64,000 bases of DNA from Acanthamoeba sp. SK_2022b (Eukaryota; Discosea; Longamoebia; Acanthamoebidae). Of this stretch, positions 13,249 to 30,223 are shown in pieces (the first letter of the stretch is position 1; each line of letters opens with the position of its first letter). Position numbers and translations under genes: made by a program. The notes under the pieces were generated by a model. That model was not told the origin of the DNA, did no database searches, and saw only the letters and a list, made by a program, of their open reading frames with translations. The stretch covers positions 292,402 through 356,401 of the forward strand of contig JANDJZ010000007.1 in the NCBI GenBank assembly GCA_027943245.1, read 5' to 3'.

Positions 13249-13922
13249 TCAGCCAAAGCTTCCTTCGGTCGGGAGGCCCACGCCAGTGCTCGTGCACGCC
13301 AACACCAAAAGCAAAATGGTACAGCGGGACCTGTCCCACTGCTGCCACGGCAGGCAACCTGCAGATGTTCCTGGTCCCACAACAGGCCTGTTTGCTACCC
13401 CCCCCCCTCTGCCGGTTGCCCAGTTTCCATCACGTTCACGGGGGGAATAACGCATGCTCTAATAAGCAAAATTTTAGCCCTCCGGGGCGTAGGTGGAGTT
13501 TGATAAGATTGACAGCACTTCATCAGTGGTCATGTGTCCATCCTCATGACCACTGATGACCATCCACCCACCTTTCTTGGAGTGGCCAACTTGCTCAACA
13601 CCCACCTGCCTCCTCTCTGTGTTTGGTGGTGTTTGGTTGTGGGGTGTTTGGGCGGTGAAGTTGCAGGGTACCCAAATGGGAGTTGACTCTGCCCTCTGGG
13701 TTACAAAATTGCCTGGGGCTGCATCTTGGATGATGGGAGATGAAGGCCCGGACCAACCCGGACTAAGTCAAGCGTGCACTTCCAGGAGCAGCTGCCCCGC
13801 ACCTAACAATTCACACCTCACTACTCGCCCAGACAGACACACCGCCGTGTGATCCTCCCTGTCCGCAACTCCCCCTTCAACTCGGTATCGTTTGCGGTTG
13901 CTATTGTCCCCACGGACCGAGA
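13249..13922. other. Intergenic region between USP and receptor-kinase genes
   Basis: About 670 bp with no supported gene. It must hold the 3'UTR of the USP gene and the promoter of the receptor gene. Its notable content is the perfect hairpin at 13520-13559. Short ORFs here have no recognisable composition and are taken as chance. Confidence 0.5.
13520..13559. repeat. Perfect 15-bp inverted repeat with 10-nt loop
   Basis: The arms tcatcagtggtcatg (13520-13534) and catgaccactgatga (13545-13559) are exact reverse complements around a 10-nt loop (tgtccatcct). It lies about 270 bp after the USP stop and 360 bp before the next start. It could be a 3'-end or terminator-like RNA hairpin, a dyad protein-binding site, or a small-RNA precursor; the sequence alone does not decide. 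Confidence 0.85.
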
Positions 13923-20998
<7,076 letters not shown>

Positions 20999-21124
20999 AG
21001 GAACAGGCACATAAGCATGTTTGTATGTACAAAGATAAGAGAGCACAAGTGTTTTAAACTGCCAGTTGTGCCTTGGTACAAGTTTCGATAGAAACAACCT
21101 TACGAAGCAATGATTGGTGTTTAC

Positions 21125-21141
21125 AATAAAACTATTTTATT
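21125..21141. terminator. Palindromic poly(A) signal shared by convergent genes
   Basis: The sequence aataaaactattttatt contains AATAAAA on the + strand (127 bp after the receptor stop) and, on the - strand, AATAAAA (104 bp after the HPPD stop). One short palindrome can therefore serve as polyadenylation signal for both converging genes. Confidence 0.65.
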
Positions 21142-21244
21142 GCGCGATGGCATGTGGGTGTAGGGTGTACAGGTGTGATGCAAAAGTGGGAGACCAAAAA
21201 CCGAAGTAGCGAGAGGGGCTCCGTCATCAGCAAGACGAAGCTCT

Positions 21245-22507
21245 CTAGCAGTTGAGCGTCTTCTCGTAGTCCTCGATGGACTTGAAGAGCTCGGAGAAGT
21301 TGCCCTTGCCGAAGCCGCCGCAGCCGCCCTTCTGCTCCTCCTCGCCCTTGTCGTTCTTGTTCATGCAGCCGATGCGCTGGATGATCTCGATGAAGAAGGT
21401 GGGCCTGTCCGAGCAGGGCTTGGTGAAGATCTGGAGCAGCACGCCCTGGTCGTCCTTGTCGGCGAGCAGGCCCAGCTCCTCGAGCTCCTTGTACTGCTCG
21501 GGGGTGAGGGCGTCGCCGATCTTCTCGGGCAGGTTCTTGTAGTAGGAGGGGGAGGCGGGCGGCATGAAGTCGAAGCCGCCGACGTTGGTGGCGGCCTTGA
21601 GCTGGCGCATGGAGGCGAAGATGTCGTCGGTCTTGAGGGCGAGGTGCTGGAGGCCCTCGCCGTCGTTCTGCTCGAGGTAGGTCTGGATCTGCGACTTGCG
21701 CTTGGTGCCAAAGGTGGGCTCGTTGAAGGGCAGCAGCACCATCTCGTTGTTGTTGGCCAGCACCATGCTGTTGAGGCCCGAGTCGACGGTGCCCACGTCC
21801 TCGGCCGTGAACTCGGCGAACTCGTGCCAACCGGTGAACTTGGCCACGTAGTCGATCTGCTCGATGAGATTGTGCACGTTGCCGACGGCGTGATCGATGC
21901 GCTTGATGCCGTAGTTGAGGCGCGGGGCCTGGTCGGTGACGGTCTCGTAGCCCGGAAGGAAGGCATGGTCGTAGCCGTCAGAGAAGGAGATGAATCGCAG
22001 GGCGACGTCGCCCTTGGTGTAGAGCTTGACCTCGGCGACGACGGCCTTGGCACCGGTGGCCTCGTTGACGAGGGTGGCCGGCTCGGCGAAGCTCACAGCG
22101 CCGTTCTCGACGGCGATGCGGTAGGCCTCGGCAGCATCGTCGACCTCAATACCGATCGCAGATGCGGCAACACCGTGCTTGTTGAAGAAGGCCTGCGCCT
22201 TGGCGGTGTCGAATTGAGCGTGGGGGGTCTTGGATTCCGATTTGGCGGTGGCAGACGAGTAGGGCGCGGTGAAGACCAGCCTAATGTCGTGGCTCTGCAT
22301 GACGTAGCTGGAGTAGGTGGCATTGCCCGTCGAGTGATCCGACTTGGCCACCAGCGCCATGCCCAGACCGAGCGCCCAACGTCGCGACACGTTCAGCGCA
22401 TCACCGCAGTAAAACTCGACGTGGTGAAACTTCTTCACGGCGAACTTGTCCGACATGGGGTTGTTCCTCTTGAAGTTGGCATAGCCCACAAGCTTATGAG
22501 TCGACAT
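21245..22507 (-). CDS. HPD: 4-hydroxyphenylpyruvate dioxygenase
   Basis: An Fe(II) enzyme that converts 4-hydroxyphenylpyruvate to homogentisate in tyrosine breakdown. It is intronless, 420 residues, starting at ATG 22507 (MSTHKLVGY) and ending EKTLNC. Both vicinal-oxygen-chelate halves are present: FHHVEFYCGDALN with WALGLGMA near the N-terminus, and the catalytic half with IDHAVGN (first His ligand), LQHLALKT (second His ligand) and FFIEIIQR (Glu ligand). The C-terminal GGCGGFGKGNFSELFKSIE helix that gates the active site is intact. The short Gly/Glu insert before it (DKGEEEQKGG) is the only low-complexity part. It converges with the receptor gene and diverges from the GPCR gene; nothing suggests a shared pathway with either. 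Confidence 0.98.
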   Translation of the reverse strand: MSTHKLVGYANFKRNNPMSDKFAVKKFHHVEFYCGDALNVSRRWALGLGMALVAKSDHSTGNATYSSYVMQSHDIRLVFTAPYSSATAKSESKTPHAQFDTAKAQAFFNKHGVAASAIGIEVDDAAEAYRIAVENGAVSFAEPATLVNEATGAKAVVAEVKLYTKGDVALRFISFSDGYDHAFLPGYETVTDQAPRLNYGIKRIDHAVGNVHNLIEQIDYVAKFTGWHEFAEFTAEDVGTVDSGLNSMVLANNNEMVLLPFNEPTFGTKRKSQIQTYLEQNDGEGLQHLALKTDDIFASMRQLKAATNVGGFDFMPPASPSYYKNLPEKIGDALTPEQYKELEELGLLADKDDQGVLLQIFTKPCSDRPTFFIEIIQRIGCMNKNDKGEEEQKGGCGGFGKGNFSELFKSIEDYEKTLNC

Positions 22508-22993
22508 GATGCAAGATGTGTGTGATTGAGATGGCTGCTGGTGATCTGTTTGCGTTGGTGACGTCCAAGAGATTTATCGTTCGAGCGGACGCGCCCGCTT
22601 TATGTGCTACTTTGCGGAAGTTTCCCAAACTCGGAGGTCTCCGCACGGAAAATCGCGTTGACCACTTTGTCCCGCAATTCGCCCACTCCTCCGGGAAATG
22701 CACCGTTCCCAGTGCGTCATTGGTGCAGCGATGCTCGGAGAGGTCCGCGCTAAAGAAAATTACATTATTCTGATTTTTCAATAATTTTCTTTTTTGCTAT
22801 TAGCCACCAATCAAGATGACCAACCCCGACCGCCAATAGCAGCGGTACGATTGGAAAGGAAATGAAAAAGAAAAGAAGCGCAACCAAAAAAGAACGAAGA
22901 CGAAGACGCAACACACTTTCCCCACCCCCTCCCCATCTTCCTCCTAACCATCTAGCCGTTCAGCCGACGAGAGCGGAGGCCTTTTAGGAGCAA
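22508..22993. promoter_or_regulatory. Divergent promoter region between HPPD and GPCR genes
   Basis: A 486-bp gap between two divergent starts. It contains three CCAAT-type pentamers close together: ccaat near 22806 and 22833, and attgg near 22853. AT-rich runs lie near 22770-22800 and an A-rich run near 22860-22900. No ORF or RNA gene is seen. Assignment as promoter rests on position; the factor-binding role of the CCAAT elements is inference. Confidence 0.45.
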
Positions 22994-24490
22994 ATGTCGT
23001 TTTCGCAGACGGAGATCGACGTGCTCAACGGCACGGTGGCGACGGGAGGTCTCCTGTCCGCGTGTGGGTGCCTCTTCTTGGTGGGGTCGGCCATATACTT
23101 CCGCAAGCTACGTCAAAGCTATTGGCGGGCCGTCGTGCTCCTCGCCTTGTGGGACGGACTCACGGCCACCACCTTCGTACGGCCCCGTTTATTATTCTAA
23201 TAATAATAATAACACTTACAGTGTGGAAAATGAAGAAAATTAAAAGGCTAACATCGTGGCTGCGTGCAGGTGATGAGCTCCTTGCCCGCTTTCTTCCATT
23301 GGGACTTGTTCGGGCCAAATGCGTGCCAGCTGCAAGGTGGGAGTCCCACTTCATGCTCCCCTGCCCGAGTGATGTTGCTCACTGCTCTCTTGTAGGCGTG
23401 TTGCTAGAACTGTTCGTCATGCTCTCCAATTGCTACACGTTCTACGTGGCTCTCGTGCTCTACCTCATCGTCGTCAAGAGAAAAGAGGTACCTCATTTTG
23501 GTCAACGGCCTCTTCGGTGTGATGTCTCTTTCAAGGTCCTGACCATGCCCGCTCACTCCGAAATCAGCTCAGTGGCCTCTTTGAGATCCTCTACTTTGCC
23601 TTTGTGGCCAGTGCTGCAGCTTCCATGTCCTTCATCCCACTCTACCGGGTCAACGACCTCCAATACTCCCCAGGAGGTACTACCCCACTCAGCATTGGAA
23701 CCCGTGGCACGGACACCGACACTGATATTCTACATTCTCGCCTGGCCAGTGGGCTGGTGTTGGGTACCGGCGACTCCCAAGTACGGCCGCTTCGTGATGA
23801 ACTACGTCTGGGTATGGACGGCCATCTTATCGATCGTCATCTTTTACTTCCTCATCCTGCGACATATTCGAAGTGGTAAGCGCCTCCCCCTCCCCATCTC
23901 GTACGAATGGGGGCTGACTCACCTGTCCTCGTTGAAAAGAAATGGTGGCCGAGAAGATCAATGCACCGCTTTCAGAGATCGCTACGGGCCGACTCATCGA
24001 AAAGCGCTCAATGCACACGCGACAGCTCTTCCTCTATCCTCTCATATACATCGTTCTCTGGACACCGGCCACCATCAACAGGTAAGGCGGTTTAAGGCGC
24101 ACGCGAGCGCACACTGTCGCCGCAGATCTGACCGGTTTCACGCGCAGGGTGTTGGAGGCGCAGGATATCAACGTCTACTTCATGAGCTATCTCGAAGCGG
24201 GCTTTCTGCCACTACAGGGCATCCTCAACACGGGCATTTACCTCTTCACGTCGGGCATCTACCGGGACATCCTCCACTTCTTCTGGCGACGCCGACTGTA
24301 CCGAAGCCTCTACGCTGCGGGCTCCGATTTCGGAAGCTCAACGCAGTACGACACGGACACCGACTCAGAAGACGGTGCGCAACAGACCCACGTCATGGTC
24401 GACTTCAGAGGGGCTGCTGACTTACAAGTTGTCTCTCTTCAGGTTACACATCACCACAGTCTCGAGCCAGCGGATTGCTGTTCCATATGA
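22994..24490 (+). CDS. cAMP-receptor-like (Dicty_CAR type) seven-helix GPCR
   Basis: A predicted plasma-membrane G-protein-coupled receptor. Exon 1 is 22994-23176 (MSFSQTEIDVLNG, helix 1); exon 2 starts at 23270 (VMSSLPAFFHWDLFGPNACQLQ). Later exons give helices 3-7: GVLLELFVMLSNCYTFYVALVLYLIV; LFEILYFAFVASAAA; a WPVGWCW extracellular turn; YVWVWTAILSIVIFYFLIL; LFLYPLIYIVLWTPATINR; and LQGILNTGIYLFTSGIYRD. The last two carry the WTP-x-x-INR and N-x-x-x-Y signatures seen in Dictyostelium cAMP/CrlA-type receptors. The tail is acidic and Ser/Thr-rich (QYDTDTDSEDG), a plausible phosphorylation region. The ligand cannot be told; the family includes receptors for cAMP and for other signals. Some middle splice sites and the last ~30 residues are uncertain. 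Confidence 0.75.
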
Positions 24491-24634
24491 CGGATTCATA
24501 AACAGCCTCTTAAATCGAAATTTCGCTCCTCTCGTAACGGGCAAAGAAACGCGTTTCGATCTGCCCGAGATCGGCGTCACAATTTGTATGAATGTGAATG
24601 TTGATCTTTAATTTGCTCCATTAGAAGTCGCGAT

Positions 24635-25255
24635 TTACACCATGAGCGATGGGGGAACAGCGAGGAATTGAGAGAGCTCGTCCTCATCCCACCAGCAGTG
24701 GGTCTGTTCCCATTCGGTGCTAAAGATTTCCTCGAGGGGCTTGCTCTCCTCCAGCGGCTCAAATATTGGCAGCTCGTCGAGGTTGGAATCCTCCGTGGTG
24801 GGGCCAGGGCTTGCCACGCCAGCAGTCGAGTCCTCCTCGGCCTCGACCTTGATCGGCATTTCGTTGCGAAGCGAGAAGTAGGAGCTGAAGGAACTGGGGC
24901 TGGCGTCTGCGGCAGTCGAAGTTTCCATCGATGTCGCAACAGAGGCGGTAGGAGAGGTCATGATCGGGATGGCGACAGGAGCAGAGACGGTCGCGATGGC
25001 AGGTCGTACGTTGGTGGGAAGGGAAGCAGGAGCGACGTCGAGAGTAACGATAGATTGCATCGCCTGCGCGAATTCAATCTCGTTCTCTTTAACGAGCATC
25101 TCCTTTTCGAGCAGGAGCTGCTTGAGATACCATTCGAGGCGTATCTTCTTTCTCTTCTCTGCGTCGATTTCTTCCTTGAACTTCTTCACAAGGGTATCTT
25201 TGGTGGCGGGGCCGGAGACGGAGAGCTTTCTCTTACGATGCATGGCGGGCAACAT
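24635..25255 (-). CDS. Hypothetical protein with basic/coiled N-terminus and acidic C-terminus
   Basis: An intronless ORF of 206 residues from ATG 25255 (an in-frame ATG at 25243, MHRKRKL, is equally possible). The N-terminus is basic (HRKRKLSV) and is followed by a Lys/Glu/Leu-rich amphipathic helix (KKFKEEIDAEKRKKIRLEW, then LLLEKEMLVKENE) that could form a coiled coil. The middle is Ala/Thr/Ser/Val-rich, and the C-terminus is acidic with aromatic residues (WEQTHCWWDEDELSQFL), like a transcription activation domain. The order basic, helix, acidic suggests a bZIP-like or other nuclear regulator, but there is no clear N-x-x-A-A-x-x-C/S-R bZIP signature, so function is unassigned. It is tail-to-tail with the GPCR gene, 144 bp apart. 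Confidence 0.65.
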   Translation of the reverse strand: MLPAMHRKRKLSVSGPATKDTLVKKFKEEIDAEKRKKIRLEWYLKQLLLEKEMLVKENEIEFAQAMQSIVTLDVAPASLPTNVRPAIATVSAPVAIPIMTSPTASVATSMETSTAADASPSSFSSYFSLRNEMPIKVEAEEDSTAGVASPGPTTEDSNLDELPIFEPLEESKPLEEIFSTEWEQTHCWWDEDELSQFLAVPPSLMV

Positions 25256-25789
25256 TGTGATGTATTTTTTGTTTGTGTTTTGTGATGGCGGTTGGGTTGA
25301 GGGCTTGGAGTTCGAAATGAATCGAATTAATGATACGGGCGGGATGAACGGAATAAGATGCAGGAGATTTTAAACGAACGAACGAACGAACGAACGTAAT
25401 GAACGGAAGGAGGGGATGATGCGAGGCGAGAGAGGGTGAGGAGAGGGCGGAGGGCCCGGTGGCGAAAGAGAGAGGGGGGGAGTGGCGGTAGGCCGGCGAA
25501 GGACGCTGCGTACGACGGTGGGGGAAAAAGAGAAAGAACCAGAGCCGCGGCGCCCTCTTGGCCTTTTATACCCGCGCCTCGGGCGCCAAGGCTGCGGGGG
25601 AACGATTGGGCGGCTTCTCGCCAACGATTGGCGCGTAGCCTGGAGAAATTCCTAAAAACGCACCACTGAAGCAGAGAAACCAAAACCGAAAAACACCTCT
25701 TTAGGAACGTAGGCAGCGTGTCCATGCCTGGACAGTACATTGCACGTTGTTTGAATCTGCCGCGGGCGCGAGGCGAGGCCCAAAGAAGC
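25256..25789. promoter_or_regulatory. Upstream region of the 24635-25255 gene with TATA element and AACG repeat
   Basis: A 534-bp gap holding the promoter/5'UTR of the minus-strand gene and the 3' flank of CCT4. On the minus strand TATAAAAGG lies at 25561-25569, about 310 bp before the start codon. Six AACG units (25373-25396 on +) lie in the probable 5'UTR. The rest is GC-rich with purine-rich strand bias; no ORF is credible. Confidence 0.45.
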
Positions 25790-28139
25790 TCAGCGGATGG
25801 CAACGATGTCGTCGATTTTGAGGATGGAGCAGACGGTCTCGGTGGCGAGCGAGATGGCGCTAGTCGACACCAGAAGCGGCTGCACCACGTTCTCCTCCAA
25901 AATGTTCGAGATGGTGCCCTGGGTGTTACACAGCCACGAGGTCCCTTATTAGCGCAAGCGGTGGCGGGCGACGAAAGGTAAAGAAAAAATACCTTGCGGA
26001 CGTTGATGCCGGCGGCCTTCTCGCCCTGGGCGTGCTTGTTTCGCAGGTCGGTAACGATGGCGATGGGGCGCAGGCCAGCGTTCTCGGCCAGCGTGTAGGG
26101 GATGATCTCGAGCGCTTCGGCAAAGGCTCGGTAGCAGTAGGCCTCCTTGCCGCTGACCTGCTTGGCGTACTTGGCCAACTGAAGAGCGACTTCAATCTCG
26201 GGCGCACCGCCGCCAGCGATCAGGTACCTGTTAATCGAGGCGTGACCGGTTAGGCCTTTTGTCGCCTCGTGCGAGTCGAGGGAGACAACGGGGGGGGGGG
26301 GAGCAGAGGCATACCTCGTCTTGACGAGCGATCTGATGACACAGAGGGCATCGTGGAGAGACCTGTCGGCCTCCTCGATCACCATCTGGTTGGAGCCGCG
26401 GACGAGCACTGTTACAGTCTGGCTCGGTCCAGGGCATCCAGTCACCTGGGGAGGAAAGGAGGCCAAGAGCAGAGGACATGGTCAGCCACTCTGCCCAAAC
26501 AGGAAAGAGACCGCCAGACCGTGACGGAAGCCCAGTCGAACCTTGACGATTCCGCCCTCAGTGGTGGCAACCTCTTCCACCAACTTGGCCTGGCCGAGCT
26601 TCTCAGGGACGAAGCCTTCGATGCTGGCGATGGGCTGGCAGTGGACAGTCTGTAGCAGCGCGAGTCAGAGCAGAGTCGCATAACCACAAGAGCGATGGAC
26701 GCCGTACCTTGGCGATGAACTCGATGTCGTCCCTCTCCACATCCTTGACCACGAGGATCTTGAGCTTGGCGAGGATAGCAAGCGACAGGTCGCTGGTGGC
26801 ATCTCGAAGGATCGACTTCTGGATGAGAAGCACGTTGCACCCGGTCTTCTTGATCTTGTTGCAAATGTTCAGAATGTAGTTGCGCTCCTCCTTGAGGATG
26901 CGGTCGATTTGCGTGTGGTCTGACACGTAGACAGAGTTGTCCATCTGGATGTAGAATGGAAGATGAGCCATCGATCGTCATGCGACAATGAAAGAAACCC
27001 GAGGGCAACGCACGTTGGTCTTGGGAGCCGAGAGCTGGAACTGAATGAGACCAATCTTGGCATTCTCGACCCTGGTCGGGCCACCAGCAGCGTGCACGGC
27101 CTTCTTGGGGAATACGAGGCCTTCCACAAGCTCCGTATCATCGATGGTGCCGCCCAGCTTCTTTACAATCTGCGCAGCCCATAGCGGGTTACTCTTCGCT
27201 CTCCTGGCTCGTGCAACGGGCAACAGCAGCAAGCTCGACACACAGCGCGAGAAGAACAGGAGGTACCTTGACGTCGTTGAGGTCGACGTTGGTGGCGGTC
27301 TTAGGGTCAATGACCTTGAGGACAGCGTCAACAGCGATGGGCGCCAGCAGATTGGCGTTTTGGGACACGACCTGCACATTGTGGAGAGTTATGAAATGAA
27401 ATTATGAAGGCTGGAGATTAATTGGAACCTTGGAGTTCAGAGAGGTGATGGCAGATTTGAGGAGCGAATCGCGATCGTTCAACTCCACGGGAATGGACAT
27501 ATCTCTCATGATCTCCTGCGCCTTCTTGGAGGCCTTGAGGAAAGCCTCAGAGACGAGCGTAGGGTGGTAGCCCCTTTCGAGCAGGTTCTGCGCAGCCGTC
27601 AAAAGAGAGCCGGCAATCACCACAACTGATGTGGTTCCATCTCCAGCTTCCGCATCTTGTGCCTTGGAAAGCTCCACAAACTGCGCGATCGAGTGAATAA
27701 ATGCCTCAAAAATGCGAAAGCCGAAGAAGCAGAAGTACCATCTTCGCGGCAGGATGAGCCAGCTCGAGCTTGTCGAGAATGGTGGCACCATCGTTTGTGA
27801 TAATCACCTCCTTGTTAGGGGTTTGGATCTGCAGGACTTGCGTTAGACGAACAAATTACGATGGAAATATTGAACTAAGTGGCAAGTGGGCGTACCATCT
27901 TGTCCATTCCCTTCGGGCCCAAGCTGGTGCGAACAGCATCGGCCACGGCTGATGATAATTACATTGAGATGGGCACGATCATGATAAGCTAAAGCAGTTA
28001 GTTGCATTAAGATGCGAAAATTGGTACCTCTGGCGGCAAGGCAGTTAGATGTGCGCACATCTTTCTCCTTGTCCCTTCCGGAGAACTTGCTCTCAGTCTT
28101 GGTGGGCTTCTGTGCTTGAGCGGCGGCAGCGGCAGACAT
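25790..28139 (-). CDS. CCT4: T-complex chaperonin TRiC/CCT subunit delta
   Basis: One subunit of the cytosolic group II chaperonin that folds actin, tubulin and WD proteins. The start is ATG 28139 ([11 protein letters not shown]); exon 1 is 28028-28139, phase 1. About ten exons give a full-length protein of roughly 530 residues ending [13 protein letters not shown]-site motifs are intact: [21 protein letters not shown] and [17 protein letters not shown]. The subunit type follows from delta-specific stretches: [68 protein letters not shown] and [14 protein letters not shown]. The hinge catalytic region near [14 protein letters not shown] and AGINVRKG is also complete. No truncation is seen. 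It is transcribed in the same direction as exportin-T and the PB1 gene but with separate promoters. Confidence 0.98.
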
Positions 28140-28968
28140 TGTTATCAATTCGCAATCTACCACAGGTCTTCCCTTCTTCTCGGCAGCAAGACAAATCTTT
28201 TGCGCTCGCTCCGGCACAAGAAAAAAGAATAAATATAAATGCCATACATATTTTCCCACGGGGCGAAGAAACGCGAAAGCGTCAAAGAAAACATGAAAGA
28301 AATAGGTTTTATTATGACATGCAAAAAAGGGAGGGAGCAATACCTAAAAAAGAGAGGCGGGAGGTGCCGGTTAGCGGGGTGGGGCTCGAACGCACGGCCT
28401 CTCAACCAAGTGCGCCGAGGGAGCCACTTCCACTAGCGGGGTCCCTTGAAAGACAAAGCCTTTTTCTGTCACCAGCCTGAGCCTGCCACCCCAGACGGCC
28501 TGTTTCCTTGAGAGTTTCTGGTATCGTTTCTTTCCTGCCTATCGCGCAACGATGCCCTTTTGCGCTGACTAACGGCATGGTCCCTTGTTTTGTGGTGCCA
28601 GGGCTCTCCCTTACCACCCCTTTTCGCCACCACCAAAGTGGTGCTGGCCACATGAGAAACAGAACGGCTTGGTGTGGTGCAGCCATCATGTGATGACAAG
28701 TGGGAGTTGAATGAGGGAACACCTCGCCTAGGTCACAACTCCATCATCATGGACGGGGTAAGCCAAGGGACACCCTGCAAGACATGCCTTTGGACTCCAA
28801 AACGGCGCCGACGTTGGCAGCGTTGCGCGACGGGCAGGGCGGGAAGGCCCAGTCGGAAGGACATGGCGCGATGACACCCAAGAAAAGATACCATAAACTC
28901 CCAAGAAAACGGCAAGCAATGGCTCGCACGGCGCACTTGAATATTTCGCCGACGAAACGGTTCTTCAT
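28140..28968. other. 829-bp gap between CCT4 start and exportin-T end
   Basis: No supported coding sequence. Contains the CCT4 promoter and the exportin-T 3' flank. It also holds a short tRNA-like segment on the minus strand (see 28372-28442) followed by a T6 run. The ORFs here (for example minus strand 28402-28722) have no conserved character. Confidence 0.45.
28372..28442 (-). repeat. tRNA-like (B-box) fragment flanked by 9-bp direct repeats
   Basis: Minus strand: a B-box-like gcgttcgagcccc and an imperfect A-box-like cggcgcacttgg lie about 20 nt apart, closer than in a real tRNA. The fragment is flanked by direct 9-mers tagcggggt (28372-28380 and 28434-28442, + strand) and followed 3' by a run of six T (28345-28350) resembling a Pol III terminator. 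There is no closing acceptor stem, so this is not an intact tRNA. It may be a degraded tRNA or SINE-like insertion. Confidence 0.25.
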
Positions 28969-30155
28969 TCATTTCTTGGTCTTGGCGGCCTGCAGGAACT
29001 GGGCAAAGAAGCTCTTCCACTGCGCCGGCTGGGCGCTCTCGAGATGCTGCATGTAGGCCTGAGCGGTCGCCGCGTCACAGCCCAGAGTGGGAAGGAGCTT
29101 AGAGGCCAGACACTGGGCAAACTCCTGCCCGCACTTTTGCAGCATCGTCTTCTGGATGGCGGCCAGGTCCGCGACAAGCTGTGCGCACAGTCGGACAAGC
29201 TCGATCAGACCAGGCCGTGGCGATTGTCACCACATCGTCATGCAATACAAGAAGAGGAAGACAATGGAGGTACCGTATTGGCGATCTTGTCGGTGGGAAC
29301 GACATCGGGCCTGAGGCACGCTCGGAACACGACGGGCGCGATGTCGTCGCACACCAGGCGGTTGAAGCCAGGCACCGTACCGGCCCACACCTCGACCGTC
29401 TTTTGGATAACGCTGAGACACAGCTGCACCATCTGGGTCGCAAAGGGAACAGTGTTTTTGGGAGAGATGGGAAGGGTCAGCCGCGGCGGAAAAGGGAAGA
29501 GCACGAGGTTATCAACGGGGAGGGGGAGGGCAAACCCTGAGGTCCTTGCTTTCCACGATCGGCTTGAGGATCGTTTCGAGTATGCCGCGCAGTTGCGGAG
29601 CGTTCTTCTCGCTGGTGAGCACGCCGGCCAGATTGTTGCAGAGAATGGAACGCACGAGGGCGTAGTACATCCTGGTGGAGGCCACCCACGTGGAAACAGA
29701 GGCGTGAGTCACACGAAGAAGCGGCGCGCGCCTGCAACGAGCCGGCACGACGCACCTAAGGAGGGCTTGGATTTCTCTTTCTTCATCACTGTTGGGGGTC
29801 ACACTGACGCCAGTGATGTTGAGGATCTTTTGCACCACGAACAGGAAGGACTCGTTGAGGACGGGGAAAATCTTGTCCTGTTGCGTGAGGTGGTGAGCGG
29901 GGGGGGGGGGGAAGGAACGAAACGGACGTCAGTCACACGCTGGCGACACGAGTCTTTCTGCTTACGGCGTAAAGAAAGAATGGGGAGGGGCGTTTTGCCT
30001 TGTACTTGGTCACCCACTGGTTAAGCAGGGAGGTGAAGTCGAGGAATTGTTTGGGGTCCTTGGCATTGGCCAGGAGAAGAGTAATGATTTGAGGAATGAA
30101 CGGGATGAGCTGCGAATTGATCGCCGTCACCATCTGGTGAATGAAATATATCACC

Positions 30156-30223
<68 letters not shown>

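Noticed and set aside
21644..22525. Plus-strand ORF of 293 codons opposite HPPD
   Set aside because: Antisense of an intact, fully conserved dioxygenase; typical high-GC antisense ORF.
28372..28442. Functional tRNA gene
   Set aside because: No acceptor stem closes, the T stem has a mismatch, and the A and B boxes are too close together.
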